Source: Rhodanobacteraceae bacterium | GTDB taxonomy: Bacteria; Pseudomonadota; Gammaproteobacteria; Xanthomonadales; Rhodanobacteraceae | Length of the DNA stretch: 10,260 bases | Direction of reading: 5' to 3' | NCBI GenBank assembly: GCA_012270595.1 | Contig: JAAXIA010000137.1 | Span: 1 to 10,260 of the forward strand | The notes under the pieces: model-generated | Databases searched by the model: none | Told to the model about the DNA's origin: nothing | What the model saw: the letters and a program-made list of their open reading frames with translations, nothing else | Program-made: the position numbers and the translations under genes | Shown here: one piece after another, positions 1 to 8,237 of the stretch | Layout: every line of letters begins with the position of its first letter | Numbering within the stretch: position 1 is the stretch's first letter

Positions 1-462
1 GTGACGGTATACGGCACAGCGCAGGCCATCAGTCATTCGCCACTGTCATATCTGCATGCGGCGGGTAAAACCGGTACCAGCAATGATATGCGCGACAGCT
101 GGTTTGCCGGGTTCACCGCTAACCGTCTGGCGGTGTTCTGGATGGGGCGTGACGACAACAAGCCGACCACGCTGTTTGGCTCAAGCGGTGCGATGCGCAT
201 TTGGCGCAACCTGTTCGCCAACTTGCCAACACAAGCCCTGTCAGCCGAGCCTGGGGCAAGCTTGCAGATGGCCTGGATCAATGCTGCCGACGGCAAGCCG
301 ATTGATCCGCGCTGTGATGGAGCCAGGCGTGTACCCGTGGTCGCCGGTTCGCTTCCAAATGATGTTGAAGGTTGTTTCTGGCAACGTGTTGGTCATTTGT
401 TTGGCCGCGGTTCGAAGCGTATCCATTCTGCAGGTTCACATGCTGCGGGAGCACAGCCTTGA
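1..462 (+). CDS. mrcB: Penicillin-binding protein 1B type, C-terminal fragment
   Basis: This is the end of a bifunctional peptidoglycan glycosyltransferase/transpeptidase that builds and crosslinks cell-wall peptidoglycan in the periplasm. Only the last ~153 codons are present; the gene continues upstream of the window, so the GTG at base 1 is an internal codon. The transpeptidase KTGT motif (third active-site motif of the penicillin-binding fold) is at bases 67-78. It is followed by a PBP1B-like stretch (SND.RDSWFAGF, then WMGRDDN and GSSGA). The catalytic SxxK serine, the SxN motif and the glycosyltransferase domain must lie upstream. After the fold there is a tail of roughly 60 residues containing a GSLP...GCFW segment, ending in TGA at 460-462. 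PBP1B is preferred to PBP1A from the sequence around KTGT, recalled from family knowledge. The next gene starts about 65 bases on, in the same direction. Confidence 0.85.
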   Translation: MTVYGTAQAISHSPLSYLHAAGKTGTSNDMRDSWFAGFTANRLAVFWMGRDDNKPTTLFGSSGAMRIWRNLFANLPTQALSAEPGASLQMAWINAADGKPIDPRCDGARRVPVVAGSLPNDVEGCFWQRVGHLFGRGSKRIHSAGSHAAGAQP

Positions 463-526
463 ACATGGTTTGCCACATTTCTGGCAGATACCCACAAGCC
501 ATTGCTGTTGCGTTACGCATGTTCAC

Positions 527-2455
527 ATGAGCGCACAGGTTGTCGACGCTATGTGTGATGCCGCGATACTGCTCGGTCGTGACGGACCGTTTGCGCAGGG
601 TATGGCGGGTTTTGCGCCTCGTGCAGAGCAGCAAACCATGGCCAGGGCAGTACAGGAAGCTATCCAAAATACGCGGACGCTGGTTGCCGAAGCTGGAACG
701 GGAACCGGAAAAACCTATGCCTACCTGGTGCCGGCGCTTCTTTCCGGGAAGCGCATCATCATTTCTACGGGCACCAAGGCGCTACAGGATCAGCTTTATT
801 TTCGTGACCTGCCGCGTGTGGCTTCCCTGCTTGCATTGCGGCCCAAGAGTGCGCTTTTGAAGGGACGCGCTAATTACCTTTGCCATTACCGATTGGATCA
901 GACCGTGCATGAAGGTGCCCGCCTGGATGACGCAATGAGCGAGCAACTCGCCGCGATTCGGGCGTGGTCGGCGCATACCTTGCATGGTGATCGTATGGAA
1001 CTGGGTGAAGTTCCGGAAGAGTCACCATTGTGGCAGCGCGTGACCTCCACCTCAGATAATTGCCTGGGTACGAACTGCCCATTCGTTAATGATTGCCATG
1101 TGAACAAGGCGCGTCGCAAGGCCATGAATGCGGATCTGGTGGTGGTCAATCACCACTTGCTGTTTGCCGATTTGGCCCTGAAGCAGGATGGTTTTGGCGA
1201 CATACTTCCCGGGGCTCAGGCATTTATTCTTGATGAAGCACACCAGGTACCGGAGCTAGCAGGACAATTTTTTTCGCAGAGTGTGACAGCCCGCCAGCTA
1301 AGCGACCTGATGCACGATAGCCTGCGCGCATGCCATGGTGTGACCGGTGCCATCGCCTTGTTGCAAAAACCAGTGGATATACTGGAGCAGGCACTTCGTA
1401 CCTGGCGTGTGGCGCTGGAATCTTTGCCGATGCGCGGCTCTTTAGAGCAATGCAAGGCAGATACCCAGGCGCGACAGGGTATGGAGCGCCTACGTGAGCA
1501 GCTGAAAAACTTGTCTACGGTGCTGGCTACGCAGGCTGGGCGTTCATCTGGTTTGGCCAGGATGCATGAGCGTGCTCAAGGGATTGAACAGCGCCTGGCA
1601 CATATCGTTGAAACGACTGACAAGCAGGATGTACGTTGGTATGAGCGTACCAGGTGGGGTTTTGGACTGCACGCCACCCCGCTGGAGCTGGCGACACCAC
1701 TGCGTACCTGGCGGGAGCGACTGCCTGCGGCGTGGATTCATGTTTCTGCCACCTTGTCGGTGGCGCAAAGCTTCAAGCATTTTAACCGCCAGATGGGGCT
1801 GGATGACCCACAGACCCTGCGGCTGGATAGCCCATTTAACTACGCCATGCAGAGCCTGTGTTATCTCCCGACCGGTTTGCCCGACCCGAATGCACCTGAT
1901 TATACCGATCGCGTGCTTGATACTGTACTTGGTGTGCTTGAGGTTTCGTGTGGACGGGCCTTTTTGCTGTTTACTTCACATCGCGCGTTGCAATACGCTG
2001 CCAACCGCCTTTCAGAATGCACTGCCTGGTCGCTATTTGTTCAGGGAAGCGCACCGCGCCATCAGTTACTGGAAGCCTTCCGCCAGAGTGCGCATGGGGT
2101 ATTGCTCGGTGCCGCCAGCTTTTGGGAGGGTGTGGACGTCGTCGGCGAAGCGTTATCGGTGGTGGTCATTGACAGGCTGCCTTTTGCCACACTGGATGAT
2201 CCAGTGTTACAGGCCCGACTGGAGGCATTAAAAAGTCATGGCATCAACCCATTCATGGGCTGGCAATTACCTGGTGCCGTGATTGCCTTAAAGCAGGGTG
2301 TCGGTCGCCTCATACGTGATATACATGATCGCGGTGTACTGGTGTTATGCGATCCGAGGCTATCTTCGAGAAGCTACGGTCGCCTGTTTCTGGCCAGTCT
2401 ACCGCCCATGCCGCGTACACGAGAGCTGGCAAACGTAGTAGAGTTTTTTACCTGA
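527..2455 (+). CDS. yoaA: YoaA-type iron-sulfur DNA helicase (XPD/DinG family)
   Basis: This is a superfamily 2 ATP-dependent DNA helicase. In E. coli, YoaA partners with the HolC (chi) subunit of DNA polymerase III and helps repair stalled replication forks. Numbered from the ATG at 527 (642 aa), it shows a Walker A motif AGTGTGKT at 56-63 and four cysteines at 119, 179, 184 and 190 spaced like the 4Fe-4S cluster of XPD/DinG. The DEAH box is at 236-239, SFWEGVD at 531-537, and motif VI QGVGRLIR at 590-597. Long segments match my memory of E. coli YoaA (636 aa), so YoaA is preferred to DinG. The start is uncertain. ATG 527 has no clear Shine-Dalgarno sequence. ATG 551 (634 aa) has only a weak AGG at 537-539. 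The frame stays open far upstream into mrcB, but that part is Cys/Arg/Trp-rich and not family-like. No frameshift is seen. Confidence 0.93.
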   Translation: MSAQVVDAMCDAAILLGRDGPFAQGMAGFAPRAEQQTMARAVQEAIQNTRTLVAEAGTGTGKTYAYLVPALLSGKRIIISTGTKALQDQLYFRDLPRVASLLALRPKSALLKGRANYLCHYRLDQTVHEGARLDDAMSEQLAAIRAWSAHTLHGDRMELGEVPEESPLWQRVTSTSDNCLGTNCPFVNDCHVNKARRKAMNADLVVVNHHLLFADLALKQDGFGDILPGAQAFILDEAHQVPELAGQFFSQSVTARQLSDLMHDSLRACHGVTGAIALLQKPVDILEQALRTWRVALESLPMRGSLEQCKADTQARQGMERLREQLKNLSTVLATQAGRSSGLARMHERAQGIEQRLAHIVETTDKQDVRWYERTRWGFGLHATPLELATPLRTWRERLPAAWIHVSATLSVAQSFKHFNRQMGLDDPQTLRLDSPFNYAMQSLCYLPTGLPDPNAPDYTDRVLDTVLGVLEVSCGRAFLLFTSHRALQYAANRLSECTAWSLFVQGSAPRHQLLEAFRQSAHGVLLGAASFWEGVDVVGEALSVVVIDRLPFATLDDPVLQARLEALKSHGINPFMGWQLPGAVIALKQGVGRLIRDIHDRGVLVLCDPRLSSRSYGRLFLASLPPMPRTRELANVVEFFT

Positions 2456-2510
2456 GGACACCGAAAAGACTGATCTAAAAAAAAGAGACGCGAAGGACCG
2501 TCTGGCGCAC

Positions 2511-2735
2511 ATGGAGCTTGTGCTGTATGGTGCCAAGTATTACCCTTTGCGACTGCAAGCGCTTATGCCTGAATTAATTGATCAAACCCAAACCAGTGCT
2601 GAGTCTTTTTTACCGGATCGACCTGTCGCGCCGAATCTTGGCAATGTGCCAAAGCAGGTGAAAACCGACCAGTCGGCAGTGGACCCGACCCGCTATGGGG
2701 ACTGGGAAAAGAATGGGCGCTGTATCGACTTTTAG
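2511..2735 (+). CDS. Small SDHAF4-like protein (DUF1674), probable complex II assembly factor
   Basis: This small protein ends in DPTRYGDWEKNGRCIDF, the conserved C-terminal signature of DUF1674/SDHAF4. In eukaryotes SDHAF4 binds FAD-loaded SdhA, limits oxidant damage and promotes its joining to SdhB. The N-terminal half is not recognisably conserved, as is usual for this family. From ATG 2511 the product is 74 aa, with AAGGA at 2493-2497 as a distant ribosome-binding site (13-base spacing). ATG 2565 gives 56 aa, closer to the conserved part, but has no visible Shine-Dalgarno sequence. The gene sits between yoaA and sdhC, 102 bases before the sdhC start, which fits a complex II role. The family call rests on the C-terminal motif plus context; the start is unsure. 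Confidence 0.8.
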   Translation: MELVLYGAKYYPLRLQALMPELIDQTQTSAESFLPDRPVAPNLGNVPKQVKTDQSAVDPTRYGDWEKNGRCIDF

Positions 2736-2824
2736 ATGTGTACGTGGTGTGGGTCTTCGTGTTCATGCCTGTTGGGCGTGACAATGAGGTGAGGTAGTGC
2801 GGGTGCTTGAAGCGATTCCACTTT

Positions 2825-2830
2825 AAGGAT
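2825..2830 (+). promoter_or_regulatory. Ribosome-binding site of sdhC
   Basis: AAGGAT lies seven bases before the sdhC ATG at 2838. It is a good Shine-Dalgarno match and supports this start, which also gives the expected short N-terminus before the conserved RPLSPHLQIY. Confidence 0.7.
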
Positions 2831-2837
2831 AGCCATC

Positions 2838-3233
2838 ATGGCAGATACACAGCGGCCACTTTCCCCCCATCTTCAGATTTATAAATGGCAAGTGCAGATG
2901 GTGACATCTATTTTGCACCGCGCCACCGGTATTGCCCTGGCGGCTGGCCTGTTTCTGGTGGTGTGGGGATTGCTCGCCCTGGCGGCAGGGCCAGCTGCGT
3001 TTGCTTACTTTAAGAACTTTGTCGGCAGTGCGCCGGGGATCATTTTGCTTCTCGGTTGGAGTTGGTCCTTGTTTTATCATCTGTGCCAGGGTATCCGTCA
3101 CCTGGTGCAGGATGCTGGTGTGGGTTATGAGATCCCCCAATTTGTGTGTTCGAGCTGGCTGGCAGTGCTGACTAGCCTGGTTTTGGTGGCCCTTGTTTGG
3201 GCCTATGCGTTGTTTGTTGGAGGTGTCGCATGA
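2838..3233 (+). CDS. sdhC: Succinate dehydrogenase cytochrome b556 subunit
   Basis: This is one of two inner-membrane anchor subunits of complex II (succinate:ubiquinone oxidoreductase). It helps bind heme b and forms part of the quinone site. The 131-aa protein is the usual length. It opens with RPLSPHLQIY (residues 6-15), followed by SILHRATG at 24-31; Ser24 and Arg28 match the E. coli quinone-site residues Ser27 and Arg31. Three hydrophobic segments lie at about 30-50, 65-83 and 106-128. The motif FYHLCQGIRHLVQDAG spans 79-94, and His81 corresponds to the axial heme ligand His84 of E. coli SdhC. The stop codon overlaps the sdhD start (ATGA), so the two anchors are probably translationally coupled. 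Confidence 0.96.
   Translation: MADTQRPLSPHLQIYKWQVQMVTSILHRATGIALAAGLFLVVWGLLALAAGPAAFAYFKNFVGSAPGIILLLGWSWSLFYHLCQGIRHLVQDAGVGYEIPQFVCSSWLAVLTSLVLVALVWAYALFVGGVA
3219..3223 (+). promoter_or_regulatory. Ribosome-binding site of sdhD
   Basis: GGAGG inside the last codons of sdhC lies six bases before ATG 3230. It decides the sdhD start against the longer open frame beginning at 3197, whose extra residues are not family-like. Confidence 0.75.
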
Positions 3234-3619
3234 GTGCGCAGGATTTTCGACACCCCCTAAAGCGTGCACGTGGTCTGGGTTCGGCACAATCAGGCTTGGG
3301 GTATTGGTGGAGCCAGCGCGTCACCGCTGCGGTGCTGGTGGTGCTTGGTTTATGGTTTGTGGCGATGGTGTTGTCCTTGTTGCACATTGACTTTGCGACG
3401 GCAAGGGCAATGGTGGCCAAACCATGGAATGCGCTGTTTTTAATTCTGTTCGTGGTGACGGCATTCTGGCATGTCACGCTTGGTTTGCACGTGGTGATTG
3501 AGGACTACGTGCATACACGCTGGAGAGAAGTGGTGCTGCGTATGGTGGTGACGTTTCTTGCCGTGCTGGGGGCACTTGCGGGTGTGTTGGCTGTGTTGCG
3601 CATCGTATTGAGAGCGTGA
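3230..3619 (+). CDS. sdhD: Succinate dehydrogenase hydrophobic membrane anchor subunit
   Basis: This is the second membrane anchor of complex II. With SdhC it holds heme b and completes the ubiquinone site. The product is 129 aa with three hydrophobic segments at about 31-51, 67-86 and 103-126. The early WWSQRVTA (26-33) is typical of bacterial Sdh[17 protein letters not shown] (79-94) aligns with the E. coli heme-ligand region: His81 matches heme ligand His71, and Asp92-Tyr93 match the quinone-site pair Asp82-Tyr83. It overlaps sdhC by four bases and ends five bases before the sdhA start codon, so it is clearly part of the operon. Confidence 0.95.
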   Translation: MSAQDFRHPLKRARGLGSAQSGLGYWWSQRVTAAVLVVLGLWFVAMVLSLLHIDFATARAMVAKPWNALFLILFVVTAFWHVTLGLHVVIEDYVHTRWREVVLRMVVTFLAVLGALAGVLAVLRIVLRA

Positions 3620-3623
3620 GACG

Positions 3624-5411
3624 ATGGAAAGTTACAAGATTGAGCAGCACAAGTTCGATGTGATCGTGGTGGGTGCCGGCGGTGCTGGTTTGCGGGCTAC
3701 TTTCGGTCTCGCCGAGAAGGGCCTCAAGGTAGCCTGTGTGACCAAGGTGTTTCCTACCCGATCACACACGGTTGCCGCGCAAGGTGGTATTGCCGCAGCG
3801 CTTGGCAATATGGGCGAAGATGACTGGCGCTTTCATTTTTACGATACTGTCAAGGGGGGCGACTGGCTGGGTGATCAGGACGCCATTGAGTACATGTGTC
3901 GTGAGGCGATACCTTCGATCTACGAGCTGGATCATTACGGCGTTCCATTTTCACGTACCGGGGAAGGTCGCATCTACCAACGTCCCTTTGGTGGTATGAC
4001 TACGCATTACGGCAAAGGTACTGCACAACGTACCTGTGCAGCCGCTGACCGGACTGGACACGCCATGCTACATACGCTTTACCAGCAGGCGTTGGCTCAT
4101 GATGCGAGTTTCTTTGTTGAGTACTTCGCTATCGACCTGATTTTCGATGACGAGGGTAGCTGTCGCGGTGTATTGGCGCTCGATATGAGCGAGGGAGGCT
4201 TGCACCTTTTTCGTGCCCAGGCCGTGGTGCTGGCTACGGGCGGTTATGGTCGCGCCTATTTCAGCGCTACCTCGGCGCATACCTGTACCGGCGATGGTGG
4301 CGGCATGGTGTTACGTGCTGGTCTGGCGTTGCAGGATCTTGAGTTTGTGCAGTTCCATCCCACTGGTATTTATGGCGCCGGCTGCCTGATTACCGAAGGC
4401 GTTCGTGGCGAAGGCGGTTACCTGACCAATGCCGATGGTGAGCGTTTTATGGAGCGCTACGCGCCAAGTGCCAAGGATCTGGCCTCACGCGACGTGGTCA
4501 GTCGCGCGATCACTATTGAGATCCGCGAGGGTCGTGGCGTGGGCGAGCACAAGGATCATGCTTTTCTGAACCTGATGCACCTGGGACCGGAGGTGATCCA
4601 CGAGCGCCTGCCAGGTATTGCCGAATCGGCGCGCATTTTTGCTGGGGTGGATGTGACCAGGGAGCCGATTCCGATTCTGCCCACCGTTCATTACAATATG
4701 GGTGGCATTCCAACCAACTACCATGGCGAGGTGGTGCAGAAGAAGGGAAACGATGTCGATGCGGTAGTTCCTGGCCTTTTCGCTATTGGTGAGGCTGCTT
4801 GCGTTTCGGTGCATGGTGGTAACCGTCTGGGTTCTAACTCGTTGCTTGACCTGGTTGTGTTCGGTCGCGCGGTGGCAAATCGTTGTGCGGAACTTATCAA
4901 GCCGGGGATGACGCAAAGAGATCTGCCGAGTCACGCACTGGATAAGGCACTGGAGCGTTTCGACGGCTTACGGCATGCCGATGGTGAGCTGCCTACGGCG
5001 AAAATTCGTCTTGATATGCAGCGCATCATGCAGAGTGATGCTGCGGTATTTCGTACTGGTGGGACCCTTAAAGAGGGTTGCGCCCGTATTGACGCGGCAC
5101 ATGCTTCGTTTAAGGACGTTCATGTCAGTGATCGTTCGCTGGTGTGGAACTCTGATTTGATTGAAACACTAGAGCTGGCCAATTTGCTTGACCAGGCAGT
5201 GGGAACCATGTATTCAGCCGAGCAGCGTACGGAAAGCCGTGGCGCGCATGCCCGCGAGGATTTTCCTGAGCGGGATGATGCGTTGTGGATGCAGCACACC
5301 TTGGTAAAGGTGGATGAGCAGGGCACGCCCAGTTTTGATTATCGTCCGGTGCACATGTTTACCCTGACCGATGAGGTTGAGGTAGTGCCACCGAAGAAGC
5401 GTGTTTACTGA
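3624..5411 (+). CDS. sdhA: Succinate dehydrogenase flavoprotein subunit
   Basis: This is the catalytic subunit of complex II. It oxidises succinate to fumarate on the cytoplasmic face and passes electrons through covalently bound FAD to SdhB. The protein is 595 aa, within the usual range. The dinucleotide-binding motif VGAGGAGLR is at residues 16-24. His48 in [10 protein letters not shown] is the expected site of covalent FAD attachment (His45 in E. coli). Substrate and catalytic residues are present: His245 in HPTG, Thr257-Glu258, the proton-transfer Arg289 in ASRDVVSR, His356 in TVHYNMGG and Arg401 in GGNRLGSNS. The C-terminus ends in VVPPKKRVY, typical of the proteobacterial/mitochondrial type. 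Only a weak GAG-type ribosome-binding site precedes ATG 3624, consistent with coupling to sdhD. Confidence 0.98.
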   Translation: MESYKIEQHKFDVIVVGAGGAGLRATFGLAEKGLKVACVTKVFPTRSHTVAAQGGIAAALGNMGEDDWRFHFYDTVKGGDWLGDQDAIEYMCREAIPSIYELDHYGVPFSRTGEGRIYQRPFGGMTTHYGKGTAQRTCAAADRTGHAMLHTLYQQALAHDASFFVEYFAIDLIFDDEGSCRGVLALDMSEGGLHLFRAQAVVLATGGYGRAYFSATSAHTCTGDGGGMVLRAGLALQDLEFVQFHPTGIYGAGCLITEGVRGEGGYLTNADGERFMERYAPSAKDLASRDVVSRAITIEIREGRGVGEHKDHAFLNLMHLGPEVIHERLPGIAESARIFAGVDVTREPIPILPTVHYNMGGIPTNYHGEVVQKKGNDVDAVVPGLFAIGEAACVSVHGGNRLGSNSLLDLVVFGRAVANRCAELIKPGMTQRDLPSHALDKALERFDGLRHADGELPTAKIRLDMQRIMQSDAAVFRTGGTLKEGCARIDAAHASFKDVHVSDRSLVWNSDLIETLELANLLDQAVGTMYSAEQRTESRGAHAREDFPERDDALWMQHTLVKVDEQGTPSFDYRPVHMFTLTDEVEVVPPKKRVY

Positions 5412-5421
5412 TACCTGGACC

Positions 5422-5425
5422 GGAG
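5422..5425 (+). promoter_or_regulatory. Ribosome-binding site that sets the GTG start of sdhB
   Basis: GGAG lies seven bases before GTG 5433, in the 21-base gap after the sdhA stop. No in-frame ATG is available near the family N-terminus, so a GTG start encoding MAEFSLP is the best choice. Confidence 0.7.
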
Positions 5426-5432
5426 ACCCGTT

Positions 5433-6215
5433 GTGGCAGAGTTTTCGTTACCTAAAAATTCCAGAGTTCGTCAGGGCAGGCATTTTCCTGCTCTGGATGC
5501 AAAAAAACCGCGTACCTTCCGCGTTTATCGCTGGAATCCAGACGACGCCCAGAGCAACCCGCGTATCGATAGCTACGAGGTTGATCTGACTGGCTGTGGT
5601 CCGATGGTGCTGGATGCCTTGCTGAAGATCAAAAACGAGATCGACCCCACACTCACTTTGCGTCGTTCCTGCCGCGAAGGTATCTGTGGTTCCTGTGCCA
5701 TGAATATCGATGGTACCAACACCCTGGCTTGCATCTGCGCGATTGACAAGATAGCCACGGGTGATGTGAAGATATATCCTCTGCCACATATGCCGGTGGT
5801 GAAAGATCTGGTGCCGGATCTGACGCATTTTTATGCGCAATTTGCTTCGATTAAACCCTGGCTGCGTACACAAAGTACCGCGCCGGACACCGAGAGGCTG
5901 CAATCGCCCGAAGATCGCAAGAAACTCGATGGTCTTTACGAATGCATTTTGTGTGCCTGTTGCTCGACGAGTTGTCCAAGCTATTGGTGGAATGGTGACA
6001 GATATTTGGGCCCGGCTATTTTGCTCCAGGCTTATCGTTGGATTGTCGATAGCCGGGATGAAGATACGGGTGCGCGTCTGGATGACCTGGAAGATCCGTT
6101 CAAGCTGTACCGTTGTCATACTATTATGAACTGCGCGCGTACCTGTCCCAAAGGGCTTAATCCGGCTCGGGCCATTGCAGAAATCAAAAAACTGATGATG
6201 GCAAGGCGTTTTTGA
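5433..6215 (+). CDS. sdhB: Succinate dehydrogenase iron-sulfur subunit
   Basis: This subunit carries electrons from FAD in SdhA to ubiquinone through three iron-sulfur clusters. It is 260 aa from a GTG start. The plant-type ferredoxin domain has the 2Fe-2S cysteines 80, 85, 88 and 100 (in [10 protein letters not shown] and TLAC). The C-terminal domain has the 4Fe-4S ligands Cys171, 174, 177 and 238, and the 3Fe-4S ligands Cys181, 228 and 234. Trp186 and His229 match E. coli quinone-site residues Trp164 and His207. The N-terminal extension of ~25 residues is longer than in E. coli and resembles the alphaproteobacterial/mitochondrial form. It ends 28 bases before sdhE. No ligand is missing. Confidence 0.98.
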   Translation: MAEFSLPKNSRVRQGRHFPALDAKKPRTFRVYRWNPDDAQSNPRIDSYEVDLTGCGPMVLDALLKIKNEIDPTLTLRRSCREGICGSCAMNIDGTNTLACICAIDKIATGDVKIYPLPHMPVVKDLVPDLTHFYAQFASIKPWLRTQSTAPDTERLQSPEDRKKLDGLYECILCACCSTSCPSYWWNGDRYLGPAILLQAYRWIVDSRDEDTGARLDDLEDPFKLYRCHTIMNCARTCPKGLNPARAIAEIKKLMMARRF

Positions 6216-6243
6216 GGGGTGTGCCAGACGTCACCTAAGTTTT

Positions 6244-6492
6244 ATGCAAGAAGCCTGTATTAAACGCCTGCGCTGGCGCATTCGCCGTGGTAGCCATGAA
6301 CTTGATGCCTTGCTTGGTTTCTGGCTTGATGAGATCTTTGCGCAGACCAATGACGCACAGCGTCAGGCATTTGACCAGTTGCTTGACGTGTCTGATCCCA
6401 CGCTGTGGGAGTGGTGCACAGGACAGTCCAGGCCTCCACGTGCCGACTGGCAAGCTATTATTGATGACATCCATACCCGCTATCGGTTTTAA
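6244..6492 (+). CDS. sdhE: SdhE, FAD assembly factor for succinate dehydrogenase
   Basis: This small cytoplasmic protein of the SDHAF2/Sdh5/YgfY family promotes covalent attachment of FAD to SdhA. The 82-aa helical protein carries the family signature RRGSHELD at residues 14-21, which includes the RGxxE motif (Arg15, Gly16, Glu19). The later block LLDVSDPTLWEW matches the conserved segment ending in a tryptophan. It starts 28 bases after sdhB, with only a weak TAAG element upstream. It overlaps the following ygfX-like gene by 29 bases. In E. coli the same pair was once described as the toxin-antitoxin system CptA/CptB; the flavinylation role is now better supported. Its position directly after sdhB agrees with that role. 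Confidence 0.93.
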   Translation: MQEACIKRLRWRIRRGSHELDALLGFWLDEIFAQTNDAQRQAFDQLLDVSDPTLWEWCTGQSRPPRADWQAIIDDIHTRYRF

Positions 6493-6889
6493 TTACCGCC
6501 ATTCCCGCGGCCTGGAATGGGTGCTTGCCAGCATACTGAATCTGGCGCTTCTGGCGATTGTTTTGTGCGGCTTGCCTTGGTACTTTAAGTCAGGTTTGGG
6601 CCTGCTGGCGCTTTGCTGTTACATACAGCGCGGTGATGCGTATCGGACTGGATGCGCAATTACCTGGCTTGGCGATGGCAGTTGGCGGGTACAGCATGGC
6701 GATGCTAGCGACAGGATGGCGAGCTTGCAATCATTTCGTGATCTCGGCGCGTGCATATGTTTGCGTCTACGGGAAAATAACGGCTCAATCACCAACTTGC
6801 TTCTCACATACGACAATAGTGATGCGGATACCCGGCGTCGTTTGCGTATGCGGCTTGCTGTACGTTTATTGACCAAACCCGTGGTTTGA
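6464..6889 (+). CDS. ygfX: YgfX-like inner-membrane protein (CptA family)
   Basis: This small membrane protein is a poorly characterised partner of SdhE. In E. coli, YgfX was reported to inhibit cell division by acting on FtsZ and MreB when overproduced, and to associate with SdhE; its normal role is unsettled. From ATG 6464 it is 141 aa. Two hydrophobic segments (about 18-37 and 40-54) are followed by a soluble domain with GDGSWRV near the middle and an Arg-rich end (RRRLRMRLAVRLL), the usual YgfX layout. Family assignment rests on this layout and on the position after sdhE, since these proteins diverge quickly. The start lies inside sdhE (29-base overlap) and has no strong Shine-Dalgarno sequence, so coupled translation is likely. 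Later in-frame starts would cut into the first membrane segment. Confidence 0.75.
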   Translation: MTSIPAIGFNYRHSRGLEWVLASILNLALLAIVLCGLPWYFKSGLGLLALCCYIQRGDAYRTGCAITWLGDGSWRVQHGDASDRMASLQSFRDLGACICLRLRENNGSITNLLLTYDNSDADTRRRLRMRLAVRLLTKPVV

Positions 6890-6941
6890 GGGTGCGATCC
6901 TGCGGCGCGTTACGGTTTGTGTCCCTTGCCAGACAAGCCGG

Positions 6942-6963
6942 TATCAGGCCAGCCAGGCTGATA
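6942..6963 (+). repeat. Inverted repeat TATCAG-N10-CTGATA upstream of lolC
   Basis: A perfect 6-bp inverted repeat with a 10-base spacer lies in the ~100-base gap between ygfX and lolC, about 30 bases before the lolC start. It has no T-run after it, so it is not a convincing terminator. It could be an operator half-site pair or chance. I could not find a good sigma70 promoter around it. Confidence 0.3.
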
Positions 6964-6992
6964 GCGGATATTTCTCATAAGTGAGCCATTGT

Positions 6993-8237
6993 ATGTTCCG
7001 ACCGCTTGAACTTTTTATCGGCCTGCGCTACACCCGTGCAAAGCGACGCAATCAGTTTATTTCATTTATTTCCGGCGTGTCGATTGTGTGTATTACGATC
7101 AGCGTGATGGCGCTGATTACCGTGATGTCGGTGATGAATGGCTTCGATTTCCAGTTGCGATCACGCATTTTGAACGCGATTTCTGATGTCACGGTTTCTA
7201 GTGCTGTGCCCGGCGGCTTGCGTCACCGTGAACATGTGCTTGAGCTTATTCATGCCAATACCCATGTCAGGGCGGCTGCGCCTTATGTGAATGTAGAGGT
7301 GTTTCTACAGGGGCGTGGATCGTCCGGGGCCATACTGCGTGGTATCGACACGGCACTGGAGCCGAAGGTATCGAGTTTCAACCAGCACATGCTTGATGGA
7401 AGCTTTGAATCACTGCGGCCAGGTCGCTGGAACATCCTGTTAGGAAACGAATTGGCGATGATGCTTGGTGTGACCGTGGGTGACAGGGTTATTGCTGTCG
7501 TGCCGCAGCTGCGTGCTACACCATTGGGTGCGCTACCCTTGATGCGAAGCTTCCATGTCAGTGGTATCTACTCGCTAGGCATGCATGATTACGACGCCAA
7601 CCTTGCACTGATCGACCTGCATGATGCGGAAAAGTTGCGCACGCTTGCAGGACCGACCGGCATCCGCCTTAAACTGGATAATCTTTGGCATGCGAACATG
7701 GTGGCCGGGCAGCTTTCCAGAGAGCTTGGGCGGGCCTATGTGATGCGTACATGGACCCAGGACAATGCTAATTTCTTTTCTGCCATCTCCATGGAAAAAC
7801 AGGTGATGGGCGTCATTCTGTCGCTGATTGTGCTGGTTGCCGTGATTAACCTGGTTTCCATGCTCATGATGATGGTGACCGACAAGCAGGCAGACATCGC
7901 CATTTTGCGCACACTCGGCGTTACCCCGCGCAGCATCATGGGTACGTTTATGGTGCAGGGTGTATTGGTGAGTCTGGTGGGTATTGGTTTGGGCGTTCTA
8001 CTAGGTTCCTTGCTTTCATGGAAGCTTCCCGTCATGGTGGACTCGATTCAGAACATGTTTCATGTGCAGTTTCTATCACCCGATGTGTATTACATTAGCC
8101 AGGTGCCGAGTCGCCTCGAAGCTTATGATGTGGCTTGGGTAACTCTGGTAACGTTCGTATTCTCGCTTCTGGCGACCCTTTATCCAGCCTGGCGTGCCTC
8201 GCGGACTGCCCCGGCGCAGGCGCTACGTTATGAATAA
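6993..8237 (+). CDS. lolC: Lipoprotein-releasing ABC transporter permease, LolC/LolE (possibly LolF) type
   Basis: This is the membrane subunit of the Lol exporter, which extracts outer-membrane lipoproteins from the inner membrane and hands them to LolA. The 414-aa protein opens with [12 protein letters not shown] and has the MacB/FtsX-like plan: one membrane segment (~23-48), a large periplasmic domain, then three segments at about 262-288, 312-341 and 380-402. It ends in PAQALRYE. The loop at residues 171-183, with TPLGALP, resembles the LolC Hook that binds LolA. ATG 6993 is chosen because AAGTGAG lies seven bases upstream; GTG 6981 would add four residues. Only one permease gene is beside lolD, so it may act as a homodimer (LolF). 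A second permease elsewhere in the genome cannot be excluded. Confidence 0.92.
   Translation: MFRPLELFIGLRYTRAKRRNQFISFISGVSIVCITISVMALITVMSVMNGFDFQLRSRILNAISDVTVSSAVPGGLRHREHVLELIHANTHVRAAAPYVNVEVFLQGRGSSGAILRGIDTALEPKVSSFNQHMLDGSFESLRPGRWNILLGNELAMMLGVTVGDRVIAVVPQLRATPLGALPLMRSFHVSGIYSLGMHDYDANLALIDLHDAEKLRTLAGPTGIRLKLDNLWHANMVAGQLSRELGRAYVMRTWTQDNANFFSAISMEKQVMGVILSLIVLVAVINLVSMLMMMVTDKQADIAILRTLGVTPRSIMGTFMVQGVLVSLVGIGLGVLLGSLLSWKLPVMVDSIQNMFHVQFLSPDVYYISQVPSRLEAYDVAWVTLVTFVFSLLATLYPAWRASRTAPAQALRYE

Noticed and set aside
56..526. Long open frame upstream of yoaA, overlapping mrcB in another frame
   Set aside because: Its translation is rich in Cys, Arg and Trp and resembles no helicase N-terminus, while the mrcB frame there carries recognisable PBP motifs. 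It is a shadow frame, not an extension of YoaA.
1566..2231. A 221-aa plus-strand open frame inside yoaA
   Set aside because: It overlaps the helicase motifs of yoaA in another frame, and its translation has unnatural composition with many Cys and Arg. No independent support.
2665..2676. Short palindrome CCGAC-CA-GTCGG inside the SDHAF4-like gene
   Set aside because: The two-base loop and coding position make a hairpin unlikely to be functional, and there is no T-run for a terminator.
2736..2837. Possible sigma70 promoter for sdhC in the gap before it
   Set aside because: TTGGGC near 2772 has no matching -10 at a proper distance (GTAGTG is poor). Nothing better was found, so no promoter is called.
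2823..3287. A 154-aa minus-strand open frame opposite sdhC
   Set aside because: It lies opposite a clearly conserved membrane-anchor gene; its composition (many Gln, His, Pro) is typical of antisense shadow frames.
5448..6119. A 223-aa minus-strand open frame opposite sdhB
   Set aside because: It is antisense to well-conserved iron-sulfur motifs and shows no recognisable domain. It is best explained as a consequence of the codon pattern of sdhB.
6244..6889. sdhE-ygfX as a novel toxin-antitoxin system
   Set aside because: This pair is already known as CptB/CptA, and SdhE is better supported as a flavinylation factor. The intact sdh context gives no reason to propose a new system.
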